Positions 16,603-25,089 of a DNA stretch of 64,000 nucleotides are shown here, piece after piece. Origin of the DNA: Mycobacterium sp. MBM. Lineage in GTDB: Bacteria; Actinomycetota; Actinomycetes; Mycobacteriales; Mycobacteriaceae. A program made the translations under genes and the position numbers. Position 1 is the first letter of the stretch, and every line of letters begins with the position of its first letter. The stretch lies in assembly GCA_021648845.1 (NCBI GenBank), contig JAKJHY010000001.1:310001-374000 (forward strand). Direction: 5' to 3'. The notes beneath the pieces are model-generated. The model saw only the letters and a program-made list of their open reading frames with translations, had not been told where the DNA came from and did no database searches.

Positions 16603-16687
16603 CGCGACGGCCTCCGTTTGCTCGGCCCGGCCGGCTGGCGTCGGCGGCCCCGACCACTTCCGCGCTCGCCCTCAGCACCCCGCTCCC

Positions 16688-16733
16688 CCGACCACCGACC
16701 ACCGACCACCGACCACCGACCACCGACCACCGA
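16688..16733. repeat. Tandem repeat of CCGACCA, six copies
   Basis: Six exact head-to-tail copies of the heptamer CCGACCA (16688-16729) followed by a partial CCGA. It lies between the SDR stop and the MBL start, ten bases before ATG 16743. A seven-base unit is not a frame-preserving length and no open frame uses it. Copy number could vary by slippage. Confidence 0.95.
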
Positions 16734-16742
16734 AAGCGCAGT

Positions 16743-17657
16743 ATGACGAACAACGTCGGAAAGCTGGCAGCACAATCCTCGGTTCGACGTTGGCAGATGG
16801 ACGAATTCACCTTCACCTATGTGGTGGACGGTTCCATGTGGTTGGCCGCCGACTCCTTTCTGCACGCAATCCCCGGTGCGTACTGGGATGCCCACCCAGA
16901 GCAGATCGGGAATGACGGCTGCGTCGCGATGTCCGCAGGCGGGCTACTGGTCCAGGCCACCGACAAGACACTGCTGATCGACGCCGGATTGGGCAACGTG
17001 CAGAGCAACAACGCGATCGGCAGAAATGACTCCGGCGAGTTCCTGAACACTCTCGCGGCAGTGGGCGTTGCGCCCGGCGACATCGATGTGTTCGCCCTCA
17101 CTCACCTCCACGTCGATCATGCCGGCTGGGCCTTCCTGGACGGCGCCGGCGGTCGTCGTATGCCGGCATTCCCCAAAGCTCAGTATGTCGTTGCCGAATT
17201 GGAACTCCAACCGTTCCACCGCGGTGAGCGGCCCCTCGGGGCGTGCGACCACGACTCCATCATCGAACCGATGCAGCGGCTCTCGGCCCTCAGCCGCGTC
17301 ACGGACGGCGAGGAGATCTTGCCTGGTGTCCGGTCGCTCATCACTCCTGGTCACAGCGCCGGTCACACATCGTACGTCATCTCATCGTCCTCCGGTCGGC
17401 GACTGATTGCCTTCGGAGATGCATTCCACGTGCCGGCTCAGCTGAGCCACCCGGAATGGGGGTCGGCGCCCGATGCTGCTCCCGACCTGGTTCCGGCTGC
17501 GCGTGCGCGCCTTCTCGACGAACTGTGCCGAACCGACACCTACGCTTTTGCAATACATTTCGGCGACCAGCCGTTCGGCCGTGTGGTCCGGGACCAGTCG
17601 GGTGCTGTCCGTTGGCAGCCGATCGCCACCGACGTTCTCGCCGGCCCACCCCGTTGA
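16743..17657 (+). CDS. Metallo-beta-lactamase-fold hydrolase, lactonase-like, copy 2
   Basis: A 304-residue MBL-fold protein with LLIDAGLG, the zinc motif HLHVDHAGW, TPGHSAGHT and AFGDAFHVP, in the same order as the protein at 12961-13752, to which it is distantly similar. The HPEWG segment near the C-terminus matches HTEWR in copy 1. It is probably a lactonase, esterase or related hydrolase in the cytoplasm. ATG 16743 is used; ATG 16797 would shorten it by 18 residues and neither has a strong ribosome site. It follows the SDR, separated by the CCGACCA repeat. Confidence 0.83.
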   Translation: MTNNVGKLAAQSSVRRWQMDEFTFTYVVDGSMWLAADSFLHAIPGAYWDAHPEQIGNDGCVAMSAGGLLVQATDKTLLIDAGLGNVQSNNAIGRNDSGEFLNTLAAVGVAPGDIDVFALTHLHVDHAGWAFLDGAGGRRMPAFPKAQYVVAELELQPFHRGERPLGACDHDSIIEPMQRLSALSRVTDGEEILPGVRSLITPGHSAGHTSYVISSSSGRRLIAFGDAFHVPAQLSHPEWGSAPDAAPDLVPAARARLLDELCRTDTYAFAIHFGDQPFGRVVRDQSGAVRWQPIATDVLAGPPR

Positions 17658-17711
17658 GAGCCGCACACCGCGCCGAGTCCCACCGCAGCCCGCCGAAAGG
17701 AACCCATCGGT

Positions 17712-18689
17712 ATGACGACAACTCTGAGAGGACGCACCGGCGACGATCTCGTCGATGTGCATGCGCACTATGCCCCACCGATACCCGATGACAGGCGTCC
17801 CGCGATACTCGCCGCTCATCAGCGCAGCAATTTTCTGTTCCCGCCGGCAAGCAAATGGAGCCCCGCACTAGCCCTTGAGTTCATGGATGCGCATGCGATA
17901 CGCGCCCAGCTACTTTCCAACCCCAACCAACTGACCCCCGACTCGGCACGCCGCTTCAACGACTTCGGCGCCGAGGTCGTTGCGGACAGGCCCGACAGGT
18001 TCGGACTACTGGCCAACCTTGCCCTGACCGAGCCGCGAGCCGCACTGTCGGAGATAGACCGAGCCGCAGATGATCTGAACGCCGACGGCTTCGTCCTGAT
18101 CACCAACTACAACGGTCACTATCTGGGCGACTCGCTGTTCGACGACGTCTTCGCTGCGCTGAACGACCGCGCAGCAACAGTATTCGTTCATCCGGTCGAG
18201 CCCGCGGGGTTTCCACATCTCGCCTGCGGGCGGCCCGGACCCGTCATCGAGTTTCCGATGGACACCGCGCGGACAGTGGTCGACGCAGTCTACGCACGGG
18301 TCTTCCTGCGTTACCCACGAATCAAATTCATCATCGCCCATGCCGGTGGCGTGCTACCGGTGCTCGCTACGCGCATCGCCACCACCGGGATGCTGGGGTG
18401 GGTGCCGAATCCCAACGACCTCAACGCCGACGAGGTCCGCAGCCAGCTGGCCGGCCTGTACTACGACACGGCGTTGTCGGCCCACTCCAATTCACTACTG
18501 CCGCTGCTCGAAACGACGACCGCGGCACACATCGTATTCGGATCCGACTATCCGCCGGCGGGCGAGAGCGTCATCGAAACCAACATGCAGCTTCTGAAGT
18601 CGACGACAATCCTCGACGACAGCGAGCTTTCGGCGATGGCGGTCACTGCCACGACGCTGTTCCCGCGCCTTGCCGCCCGAATTCCGTGA
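17712..18689 (+). CDS. Amidohydrolase family 2 protein, copy 2
   Basis: A 325-residue TIM-barrel amidohydrolase with VDVHAHYAPP (HxH metal ligands at about residues 17-19), TVFVHPVE, FIIAHAGG and the catalytic aspartate in VFGSDYPP. It shares block order and phrases such as the lead LEFMDAHAIRAQLLS with the protein at 3139-4137 (LAFMDAMGISTAILS), so the two are paralogues. Expected chemistry is decarboxylation or hydrolysis of a carboxylated aromatic or ring-fission product. It is probably co-transcribed with the SDR and MBL genes upstream (54-base gap, AAAGGA site). Confidence 0.85.
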   Translation: MTTTLRGRTGDDLVDVHAHYAPPIPDDRRPAILAAHQRSNFLFPPASKWSPALALEFMDAHAIRAQLLSNPNQLTPDSARRFNDFGAEVVADRPDRFGLLANLALTEPRAALSEIDRAADDLNADGFVLITNYNGHYLGDSLFDDVFAALNDRAATVFVHPVEPAGFPHLACGRPGPVIEFPMDTARTVVDAVYARVFLRYPRIKFIIAHAGGVLPVLATRIATTGMLGWVPNPNDLNADEVRSQLAGLYYDTALSAHSNSLLPLLETTTAAHIVFGSDYPPAGESVIETNMQLLKSTTILDDSELSAMAVTATTLFPRLAARIP

Positions 18690-18887
18690 CGCCCGTTGCA
18701 TCCACAGGCCGAATCGCTCGCTGTGCTTCGCGCGCATGTTCGTGCGCGGAGTTCGGACAGGGGATCAGCCGTCCCAGGATAATCAGGCCCTCCCCAGTAG
18801 CGTCGTGAGCACGCACCATCGAGGTTGCCGGTGGCGTTGCGCGGCATGACAGATGTGTCCCACCGATCCGATACCCGAGGAGACGCC

Positions 18888-19682
18888 ATGGAGGCACATA
18901 TCACCCCCGAGGTTCCCTCGGGGTGCGACGTTGCGACGGAGAGAGCGCAGACGGCGGCAGGCGATGAACGCGCGGGCGTCGCTCTACGCTGGATCGGCCG
19001 ATCTCTGGGCGCTGCAACTCTACTGGCGATCCTCTTCGCGGCAGTAGTCATTCTGACCGATCCCGGCGCAGCCGCCGCGGCCGACGAGTGCCCCGACGTC
19101 GAAGTGATCTTCGCCCGCGGCACCTTCGAGCCACCGGGGATCGGGTCCACAGGGCAAGGATTCATCGACGCCCTACGTGACCGCCTGCCTGATCGAACCC
19201 TGACTGTGCACGCCGTGGACTACCCGGCATCTCTCGATTTCCCCCGCGCGGCAGACGGTGTCGTCGATGTCGTCAACCGAGTTCGCGCGACGTTCGACCG
19301 TTGCTCCACCACCGACATCATCCTGGGCGGTTACTCACAAGGGGCAGCCGTGACCGCCTACGCCACGAGCGAACAGATGCCCGCCGGATACACGCCGCCG
19401 TTGCCGATGCCAGCTCCACTCACCGGTCCGGTCGCCGATCGCGTGTCCGCGGTCGTCCTGTTCGGACGTCCCTCCAAATTCGTGACCAACCTCGCCGTCA
19501 GAGATGCTCCACCGATGGTGATCAGCACCACCTACCGTGGCAGGACGCTGGACCTCTGCGCCGAGGCGGACCCGATATGCGCGGCCGGTGGTCTGAACCG
19601 GACCGCTCACAGCGCCTACGTTGAGAACGGCATGGTGTCTCGGGCGGCGGACTTCGCTGCAGGAAGACTGCACGGACAATGA
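18888..19682 (+). CDS. Cutinase-family serine esterase
   Basis: A 264-residue protein with the cutinase pattern: DVEVIFARGTFEPPG, the nucleophile motif GGYSQGAAV, DLCAEADPIC with the catalytic aspartate between two cysteines, and the histidine in THSAY-like AHSAYVENG. About 40 hydrophilic residues precede a hydrophobic helix (about 52-76) ending AAAADECPD, so the signal sequence is unusually deep in the protein. ATG 18888 is chosen for its GAGGAG site; an in-frame ATG at 18825 would lengthen the N-terminus further. It would hydrolyse cutin-like or lipid esters outside the cell. Coupled to the next gene by ATGA. Confidence 0.9.
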   Translation: MEAHITPEVPSGCDVATERAQTAAGDERAGVALRWIGRSLGAATLLAILFAAVVILTDPGAAAAADECPDVEVIFARGTFEPPGIGSTGQGFIDALRDRLPDRTLTVHAVDYPASLDFPRAADGVVDVVNRVRATFDRCSTTDIILGGYSQGAAVTAYATSEQMPAGYTPPLPMPAPLTGPVADRVSAVVLFGRPSKFVTNLAVRDAPPMVISTTYRGRTLDLCAEADPICAAGGLNRTAHSAYVENGMVSRAADFAAGRLHGQ

Positions 19683-20518
19683 CGGTGGTGTCTCGCCGCG
19701 ACGACGGTGGTCGCCAGGACCCAGATCAAGAACTTGCAGAGGATCTGCCGGGACGATCGTCACAGCTGCTCGGTGCGATGAACCGATGGGTCGCCACCGT
19801 GATCGCGGTGTTGCTGTGCCTAAGCGGCCTGCAGTTCTGCCTTTACATCACTGTTCGATACCTAGCACCGTTATTCGGTACCGAACCTGATCGGTGGCAT
19901 CTGTTCGCACCCGGCTTCGCGAATAGCGGAGATCCGGGGTCCACCGCCTCGTTGATGCTTCACCTGGTAACGGGCGTGATCGTCATGGTGCTCGGATGCG
20001 TGCAGTTCCTCACGGTTGTCCGCCGTCGATGGCCCGTCGTCCATCGGTTGATCGGACGGGTATACCTGACTTCAGCGATACTGACCGCGGTTGGCGGTCT
20101 GGGTTACATCGTGCTCAACGGAACTGTGGGCGGTGTGATCATGGATGTCGGTTTCGGACTCTACGGAGTTCTCATTCTCATGGCAGCCGCCCGGACTCTT
20201 CAGCACGCGCGCGCCCGCGATTTCCCAAGGCACCGCGAGTGGGCGGTGCGATTGTTCGTACTCATCGTCGCTTCGTGGCTGTACAGGTTGGAGTACGGTT
20301 TGGCCGGATTCCTCGGAACGGGCGGGCATACACCGCAGTTCAGCGGGTGGTTCGACCAGATCATGGCCTTTGCCTTCTACCTGCCCAACCTCGTCATCGC
20401 GGAAACGTATCTTCGGGCGCTGCGGCACCACGGTTCCACGTTGCAACGTCTATCTTCGCTCCTTGCACTTTGTGGCGCCGCAGCTGTAGTCACGGTCGGC
20501 GTCTATACGCAGTGGTGA
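19679..20518 (+). CDS. DUF2306 multi-pass membrane protein
   Basis: A 279-residue protein with about seven hydrophobic helices after a 35-residue polar N-terminus. Helices include WVATVIAVLLCLSGLQF, LMLHLVTGVIVMVLGCVQF and MDVGFGLYGVLILMAAA. Conserved histidines lie at helix ends (RRWPVVHRLIGRVYL and FPRHREWAVR), as in DUF2306 predicted membrane proteins. Function is unknown; the histidine pattern is reminiscent of cytochrome b-type or ferric-reductase membrane proteins, which is speculation. The ATG overlaps the cutinase stop, so the two are made together. Confidence 0.75.
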   Translation: MTVVSRRDDGGRQDPDQELAEDLPGRSSQLLGAMNRWVATVIAVLLCLSGLQFCLYITVRYLAPLFGTEPDRWHLFAPGFANSGDPGSTASLMLHLVTGVIVMVLGCVQFLTVVRRRWPVVHRLIGRVYLTSAILTAVGGLGYIVLNGTVGGVIMDVGFGLYGVLILMAAARTLQHARARDFPRHREWAVRLFVLIVASWLYRLEYGLAGFLGTGGHTPQFSGWFDQIMAFAFYLPNLVIAETYLRALRHHGSTLQRLSSLLALCGAAAVVTVGVYTQW

Positions 20519-20566
20519 ACGGATCGAACCAGAGTTGCCCAAGAATCGGCATCCATGCAAACCCAC

Positions 20567-21508
20567 TCAGCGCACGGCGAATTGAACGCCGACGAGCTTC
20601 TCCGACCGTTCCCAGACGCGCGCGGCCTCCTCGGCATCGCGAGCCGGTCGATAGACCTGCTGTTCGGCGGGTGACCCAGATAAGTGAAGAAAGCCGCTGG
20701 GCCCGTAGAACTTGCCGCCCTGGGCGTCTGGATGCGTCGCCGCATAGAGCGCGGGGAGCATGCCCTGTTCGGCCGACCGATTCAGCAGTCCGAGCTGGGC
20801 GCACATCTTCACCATCCGGAAACCCAAAGTGTCTCGGGGACGTCCCATCTCTGGTTGTGCTTTTAGAAGATTAGTGGGGGTCACGCCGGGGTGGGACGCG
20901 TTACTGGTGATGCCCCAGCCTGAGGCGTTGCTGCGCCGGTCGAGCTCAAGTGCGAACATCAGATTCGCGATCTTGGACTGACTGTAGGCCTTGGAGTCCG
21001 AGTACGACTCCTCGAAATTGAGGTCATCCCAATTGATCCCATTCATCTGTGCGGAGACGCTCGACTGAGTGGTGACACGCGCGTTGCCGGCACTGAGGAG
21101 CGGCAGCAGCCGGGCAGTGAGGGCAAAGTGAGCCAGGTGATTCGTCCCCCACTGAAGTTCGAATCCGTCCGCAGTGGTTTGCCGCTCGGGAGGGCTCATG
21201 ACCCCGGCGTTGTTGATCAATACGTTGATCGGACGTCCGGCGCTCAGCAGGCTCTGCGCGAGATCGGCCACCGACTGCAGAGATGACAAGTCCAGCGGAA
21301 GCAGCTGAATACTCGCCCCAGGGGCTATGGTGCGGATCTTCTGGACCGCCGTGTCACCCTTGGCGAGATTGCGCACGGGCAGCACCAGGTCGGCGCCGGC
21401 ACGAGCGAGTCTGCAGGCAAGGGCATATCCAATTCCGTCGCTGGCACCCGTTATCACGGCCAGACGCCCCTGCATGTCCGGCACGACAATCTGCGACTTG
21501 CTGCTCAT
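20567..21508 (-). CDS. SDR oxidoreductase (retinol dehydrogenase/protochlorophyllide reductase-like)
   Basis: A 313-residue extended-C-terminus SDR with TGASDGIGYALACRLA, the NADP-type VRNLAKG, INNAGVMSPPE, the catalytic YSQSK motif and a C-terminal section (KFYGPSGFLHLSG) typical of the mycobacterial oxidoreductases related to retinol dehydrogenases. ATG 21508 has GGGAG six bases upstream; ATG 21523 is in frame but has a worse site. It is divergent from the MmyB-type regulator at 21687, an arrangement seen repeatedly for this regulator family, so it is the likely target gene. Confidence 0.88.
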   Translation of the reverse strand: MSSKSQIVVPDMQGRLAVITGASDGIGYALACRLARAGADLVLPVRNLAKGDTAVQKIRTIAPGASIQLLPLDLSSLQSVADLAQSLLSAGRPINVLINNAGVMSPPERQTTADGFELQWGTNHLAHFALTARLLPLLSAGNARVTTQSSVSAQMNGINWDDLNFEESYSDSKAYSQSKIANLMFALELDRRSNASGWGITSNASHPGVTPTNLLKAQPEMGRPRDTLGFRMVKMCAQLGLLNRSAEQGMLPALYAATHPDAQGGKFYGPSGFLHLSGSPAEQQVYRPARDAEEAARVWERSEKLVGVQFAVR

Positions 21509-21686
21509 TCCGCTCTCCCTCATTCTGTCTGCGTTTGCTGATGATCCGACTCTGTCAGGCCGCGCGGGTCCAGTTCAGGCCGAGGTTATCCCCGGATCGA
21601 CACTCCCCCGCTGACGTCCACGGATTGCGTATCCGCGGATATCCAGGCCCTTCCACCGGTCGGCAGTCAAACCGCATCATCGAGAC

Positions 21687-22559
21687 GTGATTGCTTCGGA
21701 TCTCGATCTCAGCCGCGTGGCTGAGATGCTACGCACACGCCGCCGAGCGCTGCAGCCCGAGGATGTCGGCTTCGCAAGAGGTCGGCGTCGACGTACTCCT
21801 GGTCTTCGTCGCGAAGAAGTCGCCGAACTATGCTCGATATCGACCAACTACTACAGCCGGCTGGAGCGATCCCGAGACCCCCATGCGCGCCGGCCTCGTC
21901 CTTCGCCCACGACTCTGGCCGGTATTGCGCGGGGCCTCAGGCTCACCCGCGAGGAACGTGACCTGTTGTTCGCGGCAGCCGGCTATGCCGACGGCGACGA
22001 TGAGGACTGCCTGCATATCGATCCGGGTGTGATGCTGCTGTTCGACCGGCTCTCCGACACACCAGCGCATTCCGTCGGTCCGCTGGGTGAGGTGCTGTGG
22101 CAGACAGAGACTTCCAGGCTACTGATCGGTGACCAAAGCAGGTATACCGGACGAGCACGCAGCGGATACTATCGTTGGTTCCTTGATGTCGGTGAGCGGA
22201 AGCGGTACGCGCCCGTCGATCACCGTGCCATCAGCGCGGAGATCGCCGCAGACCTGTGGCAAGCGCAATCACGCGCACCGGTCACTCGACCAATGATCAA
22301 CCTCATCGCGGTGTTGCTCAGTCGAAGTGAGGAATTCGCCGCCCTCTGGAAAAGCAACAACCTCAGAGATGAACCGTTCACCATAGAGCCACGCGGATTC
22401 ATTCATCCACGCCTCGGACCACTCGAGTTGCAACGCGAGGTTCTCGATGTGACCGATCGACGCCAACGGGTAGTTGTTTATCATGCAATTCCAGGATCGG
22501 CTGACGACACCACAATGCAGCTGCTGTCGGTTATCGGCCACCACCGATTCAACTGCTGA
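21687..22559 (+). CDS. XRE regulator with MmyB-type ligand domain, no. 1
   Basis: A 290-residue regulator. Residues 10-95 form the helix-turn-helix with the family signature RTPGLRREEVAELCSIS and YYSRLER. A short arginine/proline insert (HARRPRPSP) follows. The rest is the MmyB-like PAS-related ligand domain (PVDHRAISAEIAADL, LLSRSEEFAALWKSN, IHPRLGPLELQREVL). Proteins of this type are thought to sense hydrophobic small molecules and regulate a neighbouring SDR. GTG 21687 is the start. The 178-base gap to the SDR at 21508 holds the palindromes ATCCGCGGAT (21631-21640) and GGATATCC, possible operators. Confidence 0.9.
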   Translation: MIASDLDLSRVAEMLRTRRRALQPEDVGFARGRRRRTPGLRREEVAELCSISTNYYSRLERSRDPHARRPRPSPTTLAGIARGLRLTREERDLLFAAAGYADGDDEDCLHIDPGVMLLFDRLSDTPAHSVGPLGEVLWQTETSRLLIGDQSRYTGRARSGYYRWFLDVGERKRYAPVDHRAISAEIAADLWQAQSRAPVTRPMINLIAVLLSRSEEFAALWKSNNLRDEPFTIEPRGFIHPRLGPLELQREVLDVTDRRQRVVVYHAIPGSADDTTMQLLSVIGHHRFNC

Positions 22560-22609
22560 CGCTCCGCATGCCGGCCCCTTCCGCCCTGACCCGGCGACGC
22601 GTCCGGTGC

Positions 22610-23473
22610 CTATGCACGACCGATTCCGATGGGTGCGTCACGTTGGTAATCGTGCGGGGCAGCACAGAGCGCTGCGAGCTTGTCGCGGCTTGCGGTAGCG
22701 GGGTCCGCGGTGAAGACAAGCAAGGTGTGCAGGTGCGCCACATCGTAAAGAACTTGACATTGAAGATCGAGAACTCCCAACCGCGGGTGCACAATTCGCT
22801 TATCCAGCTCGTGTGACTGGTCGACGTGGTGTTGCGCCCATTGCTCGGCGAACTCGGGGCTGCGCTGCAGCAGCGATTCGACCACCTGTGCCGCGCGGGA
22901 TGCCGCCCCGTCACGCACGTAGGCGATGCGAGCGCCCGCAACAAAAGATCTCCCGACCTTCGGATGGTCCTCCACCGGATACACCCGGCGTGCCTCCTCG
23001 TCGGTGAACCATCGGTACAGGACACTGCGGTCCAGCCCTTCATACCTCGTCTCGTCGCCAAGGAGTGCGCGCGCCGGCGGCGTCTGGACCAGGGTCTCCC
23101 CCAGCGCCGACATCACTTGTGCCGGGGTGTCCTGCAGTCGAGCGACTATCCGCATCATTGCGGCGCTGACCTCGTTGCCGGTCTCGGTGCGCGCAGGCGC
23201 ATTGTGTCCCGCTAGTCGGAAGAGGTGATCACGCTCGTCAAGAGACAGACGTAAGGCCTTCGCCAGCGAGGCGACCACGTCCACCGAGGGTTGTGAGGCG
23301 CGCTGCTGCTCCATCCGGCAGTAGTAGTCAGTGGAGATCATGGCCAGCGACGCGACTTCCTCACGACGCAGACCACTGGTCCGACGCCGGCGCCCACTGG
23401 GCATCCCGACGTCTTCAGGAGTCAGCGCCATGCGCCGGTTACGAAGGAATTCGGCGAGTTGAGGTTGATCCAT
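22610..23473 (-). CDS. XRE regulator with MmyB-type ligand domain, no. 2
   Basis: A 287-residue homologue of the protein at 21687-22559. The helix-turn-helix carries RRTSGLRREEVASLAMIS and YYCRMEQQR; the ligand domain has PVEDHPKVGRSFVAGAR, LLQRSPEFAEQWAQHH and VHPRLGVLDLQCQVL. ATG 23473 is preferred over the ATG at 23560 because it begins right before the conserved LAEFLRNRR helix. It converges on regulator no. 1 (50-base gap) and is divergent from the MarR gene at 23697, so it may act on the MarR/epimerase pair or only on itself. No SDR of its own lies next to it. Confidence 0.9.
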   Translation of the reverse strand: MDQPQLAEFLRNRRMALTPEDVGMPSGRRRRTSGLRREEVASLAMISTDYYCRMEQQRASQPSVDVVASLAKALRLSLDERDHLFRLAGHNAPARTETGNEVSAAMMRIVARLQDTPAQVMSALGETLVQTPPARALLGDETRYEGLDRSVLYRWFTDEEARRVYPVEDHPKVGRSFVAGARIAYVRDGAASRAAQVVESLLQRSPEFAEQWAQHHVDQSHELDKRIVHPRLGVLDLQCQVLYDVAHLHTLLVFTADPATASRDKLAALCAAPHDYQRDAPIGIGRA

Positions 23474-23671
23474 GTGCCCATTCTCGCCGTGATCGGGGTC
23501 GACATCCAGGGACTCGCACACCCCCGATCGTGGAGACGTACCGGACTCTCGACGCGCCATGCAAACGACCTACCGTGGGCAAGGACCAAGCCGATGCCAG
23601 CCTGCAGGTTTCAATTGTTGTTGTCTGCCCGAGGGAGTCTCGCTATCGATGGTGCTCGGCATTGATTTTTA

Positions 23672-23705
23672 GTCAGCTAACTGACATGATCGTCAGGTGC
23701 CTGAC
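23672..23705. promoter_or_regulatory. Two tandem inverted repeats over the MarR start
   Basis: GTCAG-CTAA-CTGAC at 23672-23685 and GTCAGG-TG-CCTGAC at 23692-23705 share GTCAG/CTGAC arms and start 20 bases apart, i.e. two helical turns. The second covers the GTG start codon at 23697. This is the arrangement of an autoregulated MarR operator. Confidence 0.75.
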
Positions 23706-24149
23706 AAACATTCCGCCGACGGCAACACGATTGGTGCGTGGACCAAACGGTGCTACTTTGCCGCCCGCGCCGTCATGGACGAGGCGCTTCGCCCCTACGA
23801 TCTCGGCGCGACACAGTGGTACGTGCTCTACCAGCTCGCACACGCGGGACCAACCCGGCAGCGCGAACTACAACGCTCCTTGAGTGTCGAACGCGCGACG
23901 CTGAGCTCCGTTGTCATCACCCTTGTTCGAAAGCAACTCGTCGAACAGATCGCCGATACCCGTGATCAACGACAGAAACTCTTGCGTCTTACCGAGACCG
24001 GCAAGACGCTGTGGCGCGAACTGCCTGACTTGACCCGAATACATTCCGTCGCATTCGACGGCATGGACGCCGACGACATCCACACGACCATCCGAGTACT
24101 ACAAGCCGCAACCGAGCGACTCGAAAGACAATTGGGAAAGGAAAGTTGA
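23697..24149 (+). CDS. MarR-family transcriptional regulator
   Basis: A 150-residue MarR protein: helix pair GATQWYVLYQLAHAGPT, recognition region RQRELQRSLSVERATLSSVVITLVRKQLVEQ and wing DTRDQRQKLLRLTETG. GTG 23697 lies within the second of two tandem inverted repeats, suggesting that the protein blocks its own transcription. It shares one base with the downstream epimerase start (TGATG) and so is coupled to it. It is probably a sensor for the epimerase substrate or an associated toxicant (inference). Confidence 0.9.
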   Translation: MPDKHSADGNTIGAWTKRCYFAARAVMDEALRPYDLGATQWYVLYQLAHAGPTRQRELQRSLSVERATLSSVVITLVRKQLVEQIADTRDQRQKLLRLTETGKTLWRELPDLTRIHSVAFDGMDADDIHTTIRVLQAATERLERQLGKES

Positions 24150-24964
24150 TGAGAATTCTCGTAACGGGGGCGACGGGCCTCGTTGGAGCGCGACTGCTGC
24201 CGCGCCTCATGGAAGACGGTCACGACTGTCGCGTCGTAGTGCGCAGAGGGGGAACGGCACCTCACGGAGTGAAAGAGGTGATAGGCGACCTCGCCGATAG
24301 CGAGTCTCTCTTGCCGGCTGTGCGTGAAGTCGAAGCGATCGTCCATCTCGCCGCGGCGTTCCGCACTTTGGACGCCGATTTGATGTGGACAACGAACCTC
24401 GGCGGAACCCGCAACCTCATCACGGCGGCCCAGCATCAGGCGCCAGAAGCACGCTTCATCATGGCGAGCACCGCACACGTTTATAACGCCGACAACGGCC
24501 GACCGAGTTGCGAAGAGGACGTGGCCGACTCGCAACATCCGTATCCCGCGAGCAAGATTGCAGCAGAAAAAGCCTTGCGAGAAAGCAATCTCACCTGGGC
24601 CATCCACCGGTACGGCTTTGTCTACGGTGACCGCGACGGTCACCTGGAGTCGCTGCCCGAGCTGGTCGCGAACGCAGGTTTTCATCCCGCGCAGCGAATG
24701 AGCCTCGTCCACCATCGGGACATCGCGGTCGCCATGCGCCTCGCGCTCTCCGGCGCTACGGACGGCCGCATCGTCAACATCACCGACGAGGCGCCGACAT
24801 CACTGTACGAACTGGCCACACTGGCCGGTGGTGCAGTCGAGCCGACTTCGGCTCCGCTGCAACACCCCTGGCATCTGCAGATGGACGGGGCCCTCGCGCG
24901 AGAGCTGGGCTTCCGCCCGAGTGTGCGCACCATTCACCACGCCATTGAGCAGCACGTGATGTGA
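24149..24964 (+). CDS. NAD-dependent epimerase/dehydratase family protein
   Basis: A 271-residue extended SDR. The Rossmann motif is ILVTGATGLVGARLLPRL, followed by VHLAAAFRTLDAD, the serine/threonine region MASTAHVYN and YPASK with catalytic tyrosine and lysine. The C-terminal substrate domain is short, as in small NmrA/epimerase-like reductases. ATG 24149 is preferred because it overlaps the MarR stop and has GGAAAGGAAA upstream. It forms a two-gene operon with the MarR regulator. Substrate unknown; a reductase acting on a small carbonyl or sugar-like compound is possible. Confidence 0.85.
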   Translation: MRILVTGATGLVGARLLPRLMEDGHDCRVVVRRGGTAPHGVKEVIGDLADSESLLPAVREVEAIVHLAAAFRTLDADLMWTTNLGGTRNLITAAQHQAPEARFIMASTAHVYNADNGRPSCEEDVADSQHPYPASKIAAEKALRESNLTWAIHRYGFVYGDRDGHLESLPELVANAGFHPAQRMSLVHHRDIAVAMRLALSGATDGRIVNITDEAPTSLYELATLAGGAVEPTSAPLQHPWHLQMDGALARELGFRPSVRTIHHAIEQHVM

Positions 24965-25089
24965 CGTATGGTTTGAGCCACGCCATCGCGGCATAACCAG
25001 CGGTCAACGGTGCCCGGACCGGACGGAGACGATATCCGCGGACTGACCGGTCTCTGTTAAGCCATTGCAAAGCGAGCTCCAATAGCGGA

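Noticed and set aside
16688..16733. CRISPR-like repeat
   Set aside because: Seven-base units directly abutting, with no spacers; simple tandem repeat only.
17840..17860. GGCAAGCAAATGG as a sixth regulon operator
   Set aside because: Matches only half of the consensus and lies inside the amidohydrolase coding sequence.
18731..18748. CGCGCA/TGCGCG hairpin after the second amidohydrolase as terminator
   Set aside because: Stem is only six bases in GC-rich sequence and no T-run follows; too weak to list.
21631..21644. ATCCGCGGAT and GGATATCC palindromes as a firm MmyB operator
   Set aside because: Well placed between divergent genes, but short and without a second copy in the window; kept only as a possibility in the regulator entry.
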